Below are positions 1 to 12,162 of a stretch of 64,000 nucleotides of DNA, piece after piece. Both the position numbers and the translations under genes were made by a program. Source of the stretch: Styela clava (lineage: Eukaryota > Chordata > Ascidiacea > Stolidobranchia > Styelidae); the NCBI RefSeq assembly GCF_964204865.1, contig NC_135263.1, positions 16,909,426-16,973,425 on the forward strand, written 5' to 3'. The notes under the pieces were generated by a model. The model saw only the letters and a list, made by a program, of their open reading frames with translations, made no database searches and was not told where the DNA came from. Each line of letters begins with the position of its first letter. The first letter of the stretch is position 1.

Positions 1-1277
1 TCGGTTTTATGCGACAAGATGGGAACGGTGTTTGATGTCTCTTACAGCTATTTTCAAAGTAAACATTATTTTATTGGTGTTTACTATTTTAACTCTGAAG
101 CGTTGAAACTTTAAAACGTTTGAAATATGCACTAGGCAAATTGTAAACATTGAAGGATTTTTGCAACAACGTTGAATAGAAACCGTGAAAATCGAGATAA
201 TCTAAGCCATTCAACGTAAATTCCGCTTAAAATATGGAACTAAAAAGCTTGTATAATATCGATATCGGAATAACAAAACTTCCAATTCTCCCAATTTTGA
301 TAACGGACTACTTGTAGAATTTAATTTGTGCTGCTATGCGGGGGCGACGCGGAAAGAATACCAGATGGGGTTCACGTAATCGCGTGTTATAAATGTGAAT
401 GTATATCCCCCAATTTTTTCGCTTATTGCGTAATATATAGTGGTGCGTTATAACCGGGAAAAAATTACCAATATTAGAGATTTGAAATGTCAATAAAACT
501 CTGACGCTAATTATTGTCACGCGATCTGTTATTCTATTCCTAGACAGTTTGGCGAATAACTGTTTATGTTTATATGGAAGGGAACGTCGAAAGATATTTG
601 TCCATGCATTCATAACCATTTCAGTTTACTGATATAATTATTGCCTGGCCAGACGTAGAATTGGCATAATCAAAGTTTAAATAGCGTGACTCATCACTAT
701 CCCATGCTTTGCTAAGCGTAGAAAAACAACATACCCATGGACGACTGAAGAGAGCCCTTAACAAAAGACGTTACCTTGACAACGCAAATGGATTCTATTG
801 TCAAGCGTAAAACCGTACGATGAGTTTAAATATTGATTTTTAGAAACGAAAGTATAAAATAAAACCGTGAATCCTGGTTAACTGATCTCTTTATTTATCA
901 TTCTATGTAAGTCAGGATTTAAAAACACAATCAAGTGGGATGACGATCAGTCGAGCAATGATGATAATTCATTCTTGCGCCATTTTGAAGAAACGTTCAA
1001 ATTTTTTCACGATTTGAGTAAAACGAAAAACACATTTGAATCGATTGATAGTATCGTCCCCAAAAATTGACATTTGCATTCTGCAATGAACACATTTTAC
1101 TTAAAACAAAACAGCAGTCATAAAATCGCGTCAAATTTTTTTTTAAAATATTTTAAACTGAAATAAATAAATCAAATGATCTTTCAACCCATAACTTATT
1201 CTGTTTTCTTTTTGACTCAAAATGTTTATTAGATGCCTAAATGTTAAATTTATCCCATTTGTTACTTAAAAAAATTC
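1..1277. other. Upstream flank of the forkhead gene, no coding sequence seen
   Basis: No open frame here carries a recognisable protein motif. A TATA-like stretch (tataaaat, 853-860) lies about 50 bases before a strong donor-like site (gtaagt, 907-912). An acceptor-like cag ends at 1289. Together these could mark a short 5' untranslated exon of the forkhead gene, but no transcript evidence is available. Confidence 0.4.
853..912 (+). promoter_or_regulatory. Possible TATA box and 5' UTR exon donor for the forkhead gene
   Basis: A TATA-like box at 853-860 is followed about 50 bases later by gtaagt at 907. The next good acceptor (ttttttcag, ending 1289) opens directly into the forkhead coding frame. 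If used, the first exon would be non-coding and the start codon would have to be elsewhere, because no ATG precedes the forkhead domain in frame after 1290. The simple alternative is an unspliced start at 1278. Confidence 0.22.
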
Positions 1278-3363
1278 ATGTTTTTTCAGAACTTGAACGG
1301 TGATTTTTACAATGAAGAAAGAAAAAATATTCCAGAGAGTGGAAGTGCGTATCATCGACGGCCAAAACCGCCTTATTCTTATATTGCTCTCATTGCAATG
1401 GCGATACGTGATTCTCAAACAGGTATACCTTTAAAAAAAGTGATATCACCATACGCTATAGAAAAATATATTTCGGTAGTAACCTATGGCGGAATAACCA
1501 ATGGCCTACTTCGGTGTATGTTTCAGTCAATGTTGCAGATTTACACACTCATTCTGAAATTTGTTCAAGACTGACCACAATCGATCCACGTGCTATTGAT
1601 TTTACCAAACGTCTAGCCATATTTTACGTTTTAGGATAAATCACATTCATAGATTTTTCACAATAGATTTTTATATGAATTCAACAAAGCTTTTGGTATT
1701 GTTTTTTTACTATGTGAAACTCTTTTAGTAAAGACTGATATCGCGTGCGAATGGTCTGTTTTCGTGGTTTTATTTGGGTATTTATAACTGCAATTAAAGT
1801 TTGAACAGTACTCGTGCAAATAATAAAGAATATTCACGATGACAGAATGAATAAACATCGAACCATTCCACGGGTTGTATTCTTTGAAACTTCTCACGAA
1901 TCGGAACATAAACGAAATATCTTTTTATGATAAAAAATGCTAATATTTGTGCTGCGGAAATTTATAGAAGTTTTAGTAATTTGATCAGCAGTGTCAATTA
2001 CCTTTCGAATCTATGAGGTTACATTCGAACATTATTTATGAAGATGTCAAAATTTCGATCCTTCTCAAATCGTTCTGAAATTTGGATTAGATGTTTGGAT
2101 GTTCTCATTGCTAAATTATGCTCAAAATATGAGTACTGTAATTAGTAATGTCGAAGAAATTCAGTTTGATTAAAATTCTAAACTGAAGCTATTTGAAAAG
2201 ACTGATTTCCATGAATTTTGATATTTTACATTTTTTCTATATTACTTGTTTTTTTTTCCAGTAAAGTTAAGATTTGTGCCTAATCCCTCGTAGTAAAATT
2301 TGTGTTATATCATAATTAAAATGGTGAAGGAACAATTTCTGTAATTTTGAAATAACTCGAAGTCAAAGCACCCCATGTCAATAACTGAATAATTATTCTC
2401 AAAACCGACATGAGCTGATGAGAGGAGGTCGTAGTTCAATATATGAGTAAGCCATCTTATCGACTTTTTTCTTCTCTAAGATATAAAAATCCGAAATCAA
2501 AATAGAAAATTGCATGTAATAATTGTTGCATTAGGATGGTAAATATGAATTACTATGAAAGTAGGAATGAAAAAAAAAATAAAGATCATATATATATATA
2601 TATATGTTTAGGAAAACTAACACTGGCAGAAATTAACGACTACCTGATGAAGAAATTCCCTTTCTTCCGTGGAACATACAAAGGATGGCGTAATTCAGTA
2701 CGACACAACTTGTCATTAAACGAATGCTTTAAGAAAATCTTGCGGGATCCATCACGACCTTGGGGAAAAGATAATTACTGGACCATCAACCCGACAAGCG
2801 AGTACACATTTGCAGGAGGAGTCTTTCGCAGAAGGAGAAAACGCATTGCACGACGAAGCGGAAGTGGTGGATACTTGCACCATTCAGATACAGATGAGGT
2901 TCAACCACCATGTGTACCAGTAAGCACACAACATCCACTTGCTGTGAGTATGTGTCATGCTTATACAAATGGACATCCACAATTTGCTAAAATACCGGAA
3001 CAGAAAAAAGAAACACAGACGAATAAAGATGATTCATCTAAAAGTTTCACAATTGAGAGCATTCTGAATCGTAAATGCACCAAACGCGAAGACATTTCTC
3101 CGCCACCCGTAGACTCGAGAATTAACATTAGTTCTTTGCCGTATTATCCTCTTTATTATTTCGCCGAAATGCCTTTTCTCGCACCGATGACCGCAGAAGG
3201 ACTCAAGAAATCTCATTGCGTGCCAACGCAACTTTACGGTCAATATAGTCCGGACATCCGAGCACTGCCAAATGCTTTTGTTCCCAATTACTGGCATCCC
3301 ATACCGGAACATCCAAAATTATCGCTGCCAACTGTACTCGGAAGCAAGCTTCTGTTGGTATAA
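1278..3363 (+). CDS. FoxQ: Forkhead transcription factor, FoxQ/FoxQ1-like (two exons)
   Basis: Nuclear DNA-binding transcription factor. Exons are 1278-1422 and 2612-3363, joined in phase 1, giving 298 residues if the ATG at 1278 is the start. The winged-helix domain covers about residues 30-126: KPPYSYIALIAMAI is in exon 1, and WRNSVRHNLSLNECF and WGKDNYW are in exon 2. The ending NPTSEYTFAGGVFRRRRKR is the signature I associate with the FoxQ1 group, with Gly where Asp is usual. A Groucho-type eh1 motif (FTIESIL, starting near residue 194) predicts repressor activity. The intron falls inside the forkhead domain. The 5' end is uncertain because ttttttcag just after the ATG (ending 1289) looks like a splice acceptor. 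A polyadenylation signal AATAAA lies at 3682. Family assignment is by motif memory, without a tree. Confidence 0.85.
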
Positions 3364-5893
3364 ATGGTCTGATGCTATCATTAAGAGAATTTGTCAATCA
3401 CAAACGATTACATTTAGACTGTGACTAAAATCATATTAATATTTCGAAACACAAGAATGATAGAATACTTTAGATAGAATTCCAAAGCTGATAATGAATA
3501 AAAATCTTTGTCCGGTGAGATATCCGGAAATTCTAGTAGAATGAAAATTTGATATCTCGGTCCACGAATCAGTTTTTGAAAAACGCTTACCCGCACGCGC
3601 TTACTCACTAACAATCGGTTCCGTATAAGTTTTTATCTTACACAATCGGAAGATGGGTATTTATATCAAGGATTTTTGATAAATAAACTTGGCACGGTAT
3701 ACTATATAAGATACCATGCTTTGAATAATACTTGTTTACCTGACGCGGCGTTTTTTAGCGCCGAGCTTTTCATATTTTTATTTTTTTTATTAGACTTTCT
3801 TTTTTTGAATTATTAAAAATTGTTAATACAAAATCATTACGACATGTAATTAGGCCTGTAATGGCAAAATAAGTTAATTATAAACACGTTTCATAGTTTT
3901 TATTATTCATTGCATATTGACTTTCTGACAAACTGTTAATGAAAATACAGTTAAATTTTATATATATATGTTTTCTCAATTTTAGTTTTGTATTAGAGAT
4001 TAAAACACTTTATAGTAATTAAATTGTATAGTTTTCGTGGTATGTAGATATTGTAGAAGTGTAAAACACTGTTTTAACAAGTTAAATATTGAAAGCCCAC
4101 TTTTGGAAGTTAACGAACCTTCGTGGTTTGAATGCTGGATAACGTTTTCAGCGAAATGTGTTTCTAAACTGTTTCATAGATATTTTGATAAACGTACTTT
4201 CAAAACCTATCAAATTTTATTTTTAGTTTTCAAAGTTTTGAAACTTGCCCTTCATTTTTATTCTTGTGGATGTGGTGTTTAGATTATTTTGACTATTATC
4301 ATGCTTGCCTGTGATTGTATCTGTTTTAAACTGATATAACATTTTACTTCAGTGGTTGAGCATGATCCGATGATAAAAATTGCGTTTGGTATTCCTGTTG
4401 TAAATTTTTCGCTCTGAATACTCACTAATTTCTATAGATTCTTTCATATATGATTTGTAGACATCCGTATTGGCTGAATTGTAAATTTCCTATATATCAC
4501 GTTAGATCTTGTTCAGATAATTTTAGTAATTGACGACGTGCGAGCACAAAATTTGCAAGCATATAGTAGTATTAAATCTACAAAATGAGTAATGTAACCT
4601 GACTTTTATGGCGAATTAGTTGACAATCGCCTTTTGTGAGCTATTCGACACAGAATGCAGGTTAATCTTCCTTGTTGTTTGTAGCAACCTAGCCAAAAAT
4701 ATTTTGGTCAACTATGCGTTATAGATAAAACACCTATTCAATGCGTTTTATCAATATCTCATAGCACAAAAAATAATTTTGGCAGGCCACGTGTAGGTAT
4801 TTTTCTATGCAATTTTCCAAGTAACGACTGTGCGCTTCTTGAATTTGCACACATTTTTTTTGCAATCAGCAAATCACGCTTAATGTTAACGTAACACAAA
4901 TCAGAGGCGGGAGCATTTGGATTTTAAACGATGCCCGATTTTGGCAGAAAATAATACATAATATGACTTCGTTTGGAAATAACTTTCCAGAGGGTTTTAG
5001 ATATTTTATTTTCAATAAAATTACTTCCTTTCATTGTATTGCAGTCTTTTCAATTTCAACCATATGTATTCGTCACAGGTCCGTATCGACTTATCAATAC
5101 CCACATGGCTTTTACTTTATTGATAGGTTGCTGATTCAATGAAGTCGATCGACAGTTTAGATTTGAGAGAAAATAGTATTAGCCAAGTACCATCTACCTA
5201 GCAATAGATAGAGCTGAAAGTTACGCATGTATGTATGTATGTATGTATGCTGGGTCAGATGAAAATAAAAGGTCAGAGAAATAGTAAGATAGCTAACAAA
5301 GCTGAAGTTTTGTGTCATCTGCCTTGAAATATTCAAACAAAATTTCTCATAACAAATTCAAATGTAACTTGCAATTTGCGTTCACCTTTATAACTATATT
5401 CAGCGATGACACGAGAAGTTTAATTCCTTTCATGACTGAATATTATTATATATATATTTCATGGCCACAAAGTCATGATAACAGGAGAAATGAGTAAACA
5501 TTGTAAGTTGTATTGTAGCCCATGTTAGGGTTTGTATAATAAGCAGCCAGTGATTTCAGTAGCGAAACTATGGCTGCTGTGTCATATTAATTACCTGATA
5601 ATATTAACATGAAAGATATATATTATATGAATACTCAAACGTTATTATATAAGTTATACTAGAAGAATACTTGGGCCTTTTATACTTGAAAAATATCTGA
5701 GTAAAATATTAAATGAGTGAACCAAAATATTCCATCATTCAATCTGGCTCAAAAACTCAGTCCGGAGCTCGGTAAGTCGTATTTATTGCCTTCGAGAGAA
5801 GGTGCACTATTGTGTTGCATTTTAAAACTAAATGCAATTTATGCACATATTTTTTTAGAAGTCTGTAAATGAAAGCCCGTCGTTTGAACTATA
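3364..5893. other. Intergenic spacer between forkhead and hyaluronidase-like genes
   Basis: This is AT-rich sequence without a supported gene. It holds the 3' UTR of the forkhead gene, short low-complexity runs and an ATGT microsatellite near 5226-5249. An acceptor-like tttttttag around 5850-5860 could belong to a 5' UTR intron of the downstream gene. The open frame at 4037-4282 shows no motif and is treated as chance. Confidence 0.45.
5226..5250. repeat. ATGT microsatellite
   Basis: About six perfect tandem copies of the tetranucleotide atgt are visible. It lies in intergenic DNA and has no evident function. Confidence 0.85.
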
Positions 5894-7249
5894 TTGACAA
5901 TGCGCTGCTTCAAATGGATATTCGCAATATTGTTTGCAGATAGCTTTTCGAAAATTCACTGCGTAGGAATCAAATCAAATATACTTGGCCCTTCTCTGCC
6001 AAACAAACCATTTAGTGTTACGTGGGATGTTGCAAGTGAAAAATGCAAAGAAAAATATGGCATTTCGCTTTACCTGGACCATTTTGGCATTCGGCATAAC
6101 ACTAAAAATGGCTGGAAAGGTAATGTTATATCGATATTTTACGAAAATGACCTTGGTCTCTTTCCACACTTTAACGATAGTGGACAACCCATAAATGGAG
6201 GTCTTCCACAAGAGGTCCCGTTATTCGCTCATTTGGATAAAGTCATAAAGGACGTTTACAGAGTGTTGCCGGATCTAGATTTTGAAGGTTTAGCAGTGAT
6301 TGACTGGAGAAGCTGGCTCCCTCTGTGGGATCAAATATGTTCCAATGATAATATGCATATGCACATCTACAGAGACAAATCTATTCAAAAAGTCAAAGCA
6401 GAACATCCCGATTGGCAACAATCGAAGATAATTTCTCAGGCTAAATTAGAATATGAATCTGGTGCCAAAACACTCATGGAATTTACTCTTACATTGACAA
6501 AGAAATTGCGGCCGAAAGCCAAGTGGGGCTTCTATTTATATCCTGATTGTTACAATTATGATAGTGACGGTCACAAAATTGATTTAAGGTGTACAAATTA
6601 CACTAAAAATCAAGATGATAACCTCAAATGGCTTTTTAACGAGAGCACAGCGCTCTATCCATCGGCCTACCTGACTAAATGGTTTAAACATAACTTGACG
6701 GCTTTGTACTTTGTTGCCTACCGTGTACTTGAAGCAGTTCGCGCAGACAGTAACAGACCAGAAGATACAAGCATTCCAATATTTCTGTATCATTCGGTGG
6801 CGTACCCGTATACAAACAAATTTTTGAACCTTTTTGATCTTAGAGACACCATTGGAGTTGCTTCACTATTGGGAGCTTCTGGCGTCGTCATCTGGGGAGG
6901 ATATGATATCGCCAATACTGCTGAGGAATGTCAGGACTTAAGCAATTATATTTCATCTATTTTGGGACCTTTTGTACAATTGATCTCGGATGCTGCTTCT
7001 AAATGCAGTCACGAGCGATGTAATAATCACGGAAGATGTGTATTGTCACATTTTCCTGGATACAAAGATAATCTTAATGAACGAACCCATCTCGACGTTC
7101 AGGAGGTAGCAAAGACGATGTCTACATTAAACGAGGATTTTTTTGAAACATTTGATTTATCACTTCAAAAACCTGGACGTTATCAACATTATATAGTTTG
7201 CCAGTGTTATGAAAAATGGACTGGAAATTTTTGCAATGAAATGCATTAA
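5894..7249 (+). CDS. Secreted hyaluronidase-like protein (GH56) lacking the catalytic Glu
   Basis: This is a single-exon frame of 451 residues. Family GH56 enzymes cleave hyaluronan or chondroitin using an Asp-X-Glu pair. An N-terminal hydrophobic stretch (about residues 6-24) looks like a signal peptide. The GH56 fold is visible from PFSVTWDVASEKC near 40 to 360, including GLPQ, the segment DFEGLAVIDW, and later WGGYDIA. A C-terminal EGF-like module spans about 371-449 (CSHERCNNHGRC, then CQCYEKWTGNFC). Asp137 is present, but the position two residues on, normally the proton-donor Glu, is Arg139 (motif IDWRSW, codon aga). The frame is otherwise intact, so this may be a conserved non-catalytic binder or an enzyme with altered chemistry. 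Start chosen as the first ATG before the signal peptide. Family certain; activity doubtful. Confidence 0.9.
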   Translation: MTMRCFKWIFAILFADSFSKIHCVGIKSNILGPSLPNKPFSVTWDVASEKCKEKYGISLYLDHFGIRHNTKNGWKGNVISIFYENDLGLFPHFNDSGQPINGGLPQEVPLFAHLDKVIKDVYRVLPDLDFEGLAVIDWRSWLPLWDQICSNDNMHMHIYRDKSIQKVKAEHPDWQQSKIISQAKLEYESGAKTLMEFTLTLTKKLRPKAKWGFYLYPDCYNYDSDGHKIDLRCTNYTKNQDDNLKWLFNESTALYPSAYLTKWFKHNLTALYFVAYRVLEAVRADSNRPEDTSIPIFLYHSVAYPYTNKFLNLFDLRDTIGVASLLGASGVVIWGGYDIANTAEECQDLSNYISSILGPFVQLISDAASKCSHERCNNHGRCVLSHFPGYKDNLNERTHLDVQEVAKTMSTLNEDFFETFDLSLQKPGRYQHYIVCQCYEKWTGNFCNEMH

Positions 7250-9181
7250 ATGTTATTCAAATTCGATATGTGGCAATTCAGCGTACTTAATTATTATACG
7301 ACCTACTTTTCTACCAAATTTCAAAGCTTTAATCAATTGAATGAAACCATTTATACCTCTCTTGTAAAAACTGTTGGCAAAAGGTACTGCTTATAACACG
7401 AATTTCGCAAATTTTCAAAAGAGCATTATTTTACTATTATTTCGACTAGCAGCTCATAGTTTATCTATATATAGATATACATATATATATTATATATATT
7501 ATACCCCTTTTGTCATTGTTTTTGTTTTCAAATAAGGTAATTGACAAGTTGATCCATTCGCATGATCAGTAAGTACACATACGCATACTGTGTAAACCAA
7601 ACGTAGAAAATTGGAAGCCCTATTATAATAAAAAACCCTAACCATACATTTCGTTGTATTGGATTTATTATTGAATATTAATAACACAAAAAGACTAAAT
7701 ACAAGATGAATTCAGTTATTTGACCCAAGTTTGTTAATTTTTTAACCAACAACCAGAAACGGATTCAGATGATGAAGGGTAGCTGGGCTATGGCATTTAT
7801 GCGACTCTCTAATTATCTAATACATTGTCATCACGAATGCTCTATGATATCTATTATGACGGCATAATATGCCTTTCGCTGTTACGTCCGACGTCATACT
7901 ACCCGTTTCTAGTTGTGAGATGAGGGATGAGGCATGAACCATTCAATACCTGATCAATAAAACATTAATAGTAAATCAATTAGGCATTCAGTTCTTTTGA
8001 ACTAAACAGGCCTGTGATAAAATAGTAAAATATATATTTGATACACTTAAAAGAGCTATAGTTTTTCAAATTTGAACAAATTCTCATATTTGGCCGCCTT
8101 TTTATTTTTTCATATTTTAAACGTAAAATATTTGAGACAATATATATTTAAAAACTTCTCAATGATTTATTGTAAGTTAATATTGTTTGACACCAAATTG
8201 TTTTTTGCTTCATCGAATTTAAAAATTGCGGTTCCACGATCGATAGACCACCGATACTCTAAAAGATTTGATACTATAGTTGTGACTCGTATTATCTGGC
8301 ATTTCGATTCACGTTGAGACTAGACGTACAGAGCCTGGAAAAAAGCGAGGGCAGTCTGGTTACCGGTACCCTGGTACAGATACTGTTACGGTAGCTTTTA
8401 CACAGTTCTAGCTTCGTTCAGGATATGAGTTTCGTTATGGCTTTCGTGTCCATATATTTGAGTATAGCTTTATCGTTTGAATCGTGCCGGAATTATTCCC
8501 CCATTGGCATGGTTTTCTGAGATCAAGATTCTCTTCGTTTCTTGCAAAGTATTCTTTTTGTCGCCTCGAAATTGTAGGTTCTATAATATGTGTCTCATAT
8601 ATATATATAATATTTACCTCCGAACCTGTAATTATATTAAGCTGAAAATTATTTTCTTTATTACATATAAACCATATTTCTCGGTACTTGAAATTACTAA
8701 AAAATGAATATTTTTTCCAAAACGAGGACGGTCGGCTGACTATCCATGTTCGAATGTCGCGATGGACTTATGGATAATTTAACTAAATTTCATTGGTGAC
8801 GTTTTGCAGTCTAACCACAATTAAATTCGTATGGTGTCACTTTGATCAAGGTTTATTGCAAAATATATAATAAATGATTCAATTCAGTAGAACATAAAAG
8901 GTAAATTTTAAAATTGAACATTTTACTAAGGTACCAATTGTTTGATAGCTTGCTTTTCAACTATACTTCTCAATAAATTCTCTTTGATGTCACACTAAAG
9001 CAAGACGGTTTTATATTTCGAAATACAAGTCTAATCTTCGAGTTATTAATTTCTAATTCATACTTATGATGAAACATCCGTCTATTGTTTTGACAGAACA
9101 GAGATGCAGGCGAATTAATCAATTTTTGTTTCGAACTATCAAAAAGAGAATATTTTCACAAGTAAGTCATCTTTGCTGCAA
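7250..9181. other. Intergenic spacer, no supported gene
   Basis: AT-rich sequence with TA-rich simple tracts (near 7460-7500 and 8600). The segment at about 8445-8475 (cgtgtccatatatttgag and following) matches the 3' end of a dispersed repeat also found at 40413-40447 and 55673-55708. The open frames here have no recognisable motifs. Confidence 0.45.
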
Positions 9182-12162
9182 TCAGCAACATTTTTTCGCA
9201 GTAGCAGGTGGTTCTAAGCTTGGCTCGTTTAATTTGATTTCTTCGTACTCTGGTTTTCTGATGGGTGGCCTTAGCTTGTCTTTGTTCTGTTAAAAATGAG
9301 TTGAGAGAGTGCACTAGGGACTTCGGCTAGTAACTTGAACATGGAAAGTCATCCGCAATTTATCAGGGTGAACTGAAGTAAGTTCTGGTTTTCCTATTCA
9401 TAATTGGCCTGAATTTTAAAGAAATGTTTATACTGTCTTGAAAAAATAAGTAAGATAACATTGATTTTAAAGTCGTCAAAATTCAAAATAATTTTCAGAC
9501 TAATGTTGGTATGTATCCACTGGTATATTTGGAACATAATATTTTGATAGACGCACTGAGTCAAACCTTAACTTTTGCTATAATTATTATTACCGTATTT
9601 GCATCATGATTATACAAATCCAAATAGTGTTAGTGACGTTATTGGTCACAGAATAAAATTAGCAATAATTCCGATCGCACGCTAAGAGGGTCCAATTGTA
9701 TATTATTTGTTTATTCGTAAGTAAACTTAGGTGTATCGTACTGTTCTAAAAACAATAGCTACCTCTCGAGAACTGAAATCTCACCTTTTCAACAATCTTT
9801 TCAAGAATATGATGAAATGCTTCGTCTACATTAATGTCGTTTTTTGCACTTGTTTCCATGAATGACATATTGTATTCTCGAGCAATCTAAAAAATATATT
9901 TCACTTGAATATAAATATAATTTGGATATAGCGTAATTATTTAATTGAATAAATCATATGTAAAGTAGCTTGTGCACTTCATGCCTTTTCGTGTTTACCG
10001 GTGAAAATCACAAAAAAAAAATGGATGGATGTAACGTTTGTACCTCAACGTTTCAGACTTCATAGGCATTCAGTAACAAATGGAGTTTGAGAAAAATTCA
10101 AAACCACTTACATTTTCCCCATCTCTCTTGGTAACTTGCCGAAGATCTTCTTGGTCACATTTATTTCCCAAAATCATGCATTCTGTCTCATCTCCAGCCC
10201 ACTAAAACAGAAAGAATTGAAAAATTAAATATCAAAAGAATTAAATATACTATAAGCATAGAAGGCTAATTTTTATGCTGACTGCAATAATGAAGAAAAG
10301 TATGCATAAAAAATTAGATTAGAATAACTAAAGATTTGTACCAACCATTCGTATATTTTTCACCCACATATTTACGCGCTCAAATGATTTTGTATCTGTG
10401 ATGTCATAAACGATACAAATTCCCTTAGCCCCTCGATAATAGGCAGTTGTTATTGATCGGAATTTTTCTTGTCCAGCCGTGTCCCTTAAAATATGATAAT
10501 TTTATAAAGACATAACGTGTATTAAAAAAGGATTTACACTTCACACATTTTTATAATTTTTTTAATGACTACTATTCAGTTTTACGTTTTTTTTCAAGTT
10601 CACTTTTTGCTATTGGTCCATAAGGTGTAGGGTTAATTAAAACCCTATCTCTCCAAGTTTCCTGAGGCCATTTTGTATGATTTTTTCCGAATTTTTTATT
10701 ATCGTCAATCTTTAGGCCCTAAAACGGCAACCAAAAACCATTATCATAGCTAAAATAGTTACCGTAAAATTCACAATTGTATTTACAGAATTTACCAATT
10801 CAACATCTTCACTTGAGAGATTTCATGACGTCACGCCCTAATTATTACTGCATAAAAGCTTCGAAAAACAGCGAATGTAATAATTGTCGACCATTAAATC
10901 GTAAACAACCCAACGCCATGACAGCGACAATGACGAAGGCTTTTACGTTCAACTCTTATTTACAATTTTACCACCCCACCATGTATGGTAGAGGGTAGTC
11001 ACGTTTTTGAAAACATTACGGTGCGAAATATGAAATGGATTACTAAAAAAACATGCTAAGTCATTATAAGTGATTTGTCGGCTGTCATTCTTATCTGGGT
11101 TATAAACAATTCTTACCAGCTTTTCAGAGCACTGACTCAACACATCGTTAACATCCCGGCAAGAGCTGGTTTTAAAATCTCATTTTGAAAAATATGTGTT
11201 TTTAATTAAGGCAAGACCTGTTTCACCAATAGGCAAGGCCTAGAAATTCTAACTTGAACTGCAATTCATTTTTATTCCGTTTTTAAATTTTAAAGCTGTG
11301 TTCCAAAATTGAACCTGTATAACATTATTTAAATATGAATTTTGTTTCATTTTTAGTCAAGGAGGTTGTTTTTGTTCCAAATATTCCCAATTAAAGTATA
11401 AAAAAATGAATACAGCCTTGAGCTTCTTAATATTGTTTTTTGAATTCAGCTTGTTATATACTAGCGTGATTAGCAAACATATCTTACCTGTAATTGAAAT
11501 TTTTGGAATTTCGACAAATTTTTATAAAAAAGATTGCTTATGGAGCCAAAACATTGATTGCATGACAGTAACAATTTAATTTCTATTCAATTTATGGGTC
11601 AAATTTCGACATTTTTTCTTTTGTATACACTTACCATATTTGGAGTTTGATCAAGTGTTCGCCTATCTCTGCCATTTTCATTTTGAAATCAATTCCTAAA
11701 AAATGAAATGTCAAATTATTAGTTTCTACAAATAAGGCACTTGTTTATTGGATTGAGTTGTCATGCTGCTTAGCATAAGATATTCTTTATAAGACGGTAT
11801 ATTTAATGAACCATGTGAACATAGCGTTTTTACTATGGTGTTGTGAATTTTGTCTATAACTCACCCGAATCGTACGCTTTTTGTTTTATATCAGCAGCAG
11901 AAATCCAGGTTGGGAATCTATAGGTTAATCGTCTATATATCCTTTATAATTAAAAATACTACATTATTTATGCCTGAATTTTGGCTTTGAAATCTGAATA
12001 CCTACCGATAGTGGCTACAAAGCTGGGAGAAAAGGCGTTTTCCGTATATCTCCGTAAAATACACGTCTTCCCGACTCCTGCATCCCCAATCAATACAATC
12101 TTGCACTGCCAATCAGGTCTTCTCATTGTAGTTTCCGTCATTTCCAACTTATCTCTAGTCAA
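9182..12162 (-). CDS. Rab-family small GTPase A (six exons)
   Basis: Membrane-trafficking GTPase, nearest by eye to the Rab8/10/13 group but divergent. On the minus strand the exons are 12162-12006, 11695-11635, 10484-10346, 10201-10112, 9886-9785 and 9286-9182. Lengths are 157, 61, 139, 90, 102 and 105 nt, giving 217 residues, and all phases agree. Motifs: P-loop GDAGVGKT (26-33), effector segment ATIGIDF, switch [11 protein letters not shown] (from 73), NKCD (132-135), ETSAK (160-164), and a C-terminal KKCC for double geranylgeranylation. The exon-3 donor is GTTGGT, as in the second Rab of this window. The start could instead be the internal Met8 or Met13. The last exon, with the prenylation signal, lies about 500 bases from exon 5. 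Intron 3-2 carries repeat DNA shared with the hAT element near 27.7 kb. Confidence 0.88.
10570..11000. repeat. Transposon-derived segment inside a Rab intron
   Basis: The stretch about 10731-10905 (attatcatagctaaaat, later acgccctaattattactgc) reappears with changes at about 27690-27840, inside the hAT element bounded at 26666-28116. This indicates a remnant of the same or a related element in the Rab A intron. Ends are not defined. Confidence 0.5.

Noticed and set aside
2591-2606. TA-rich tract before FoxQ exon 2 as a promoter
   Set aside because: It is simply the intron end, a simple-sequence run in front of the acceptor tttag.
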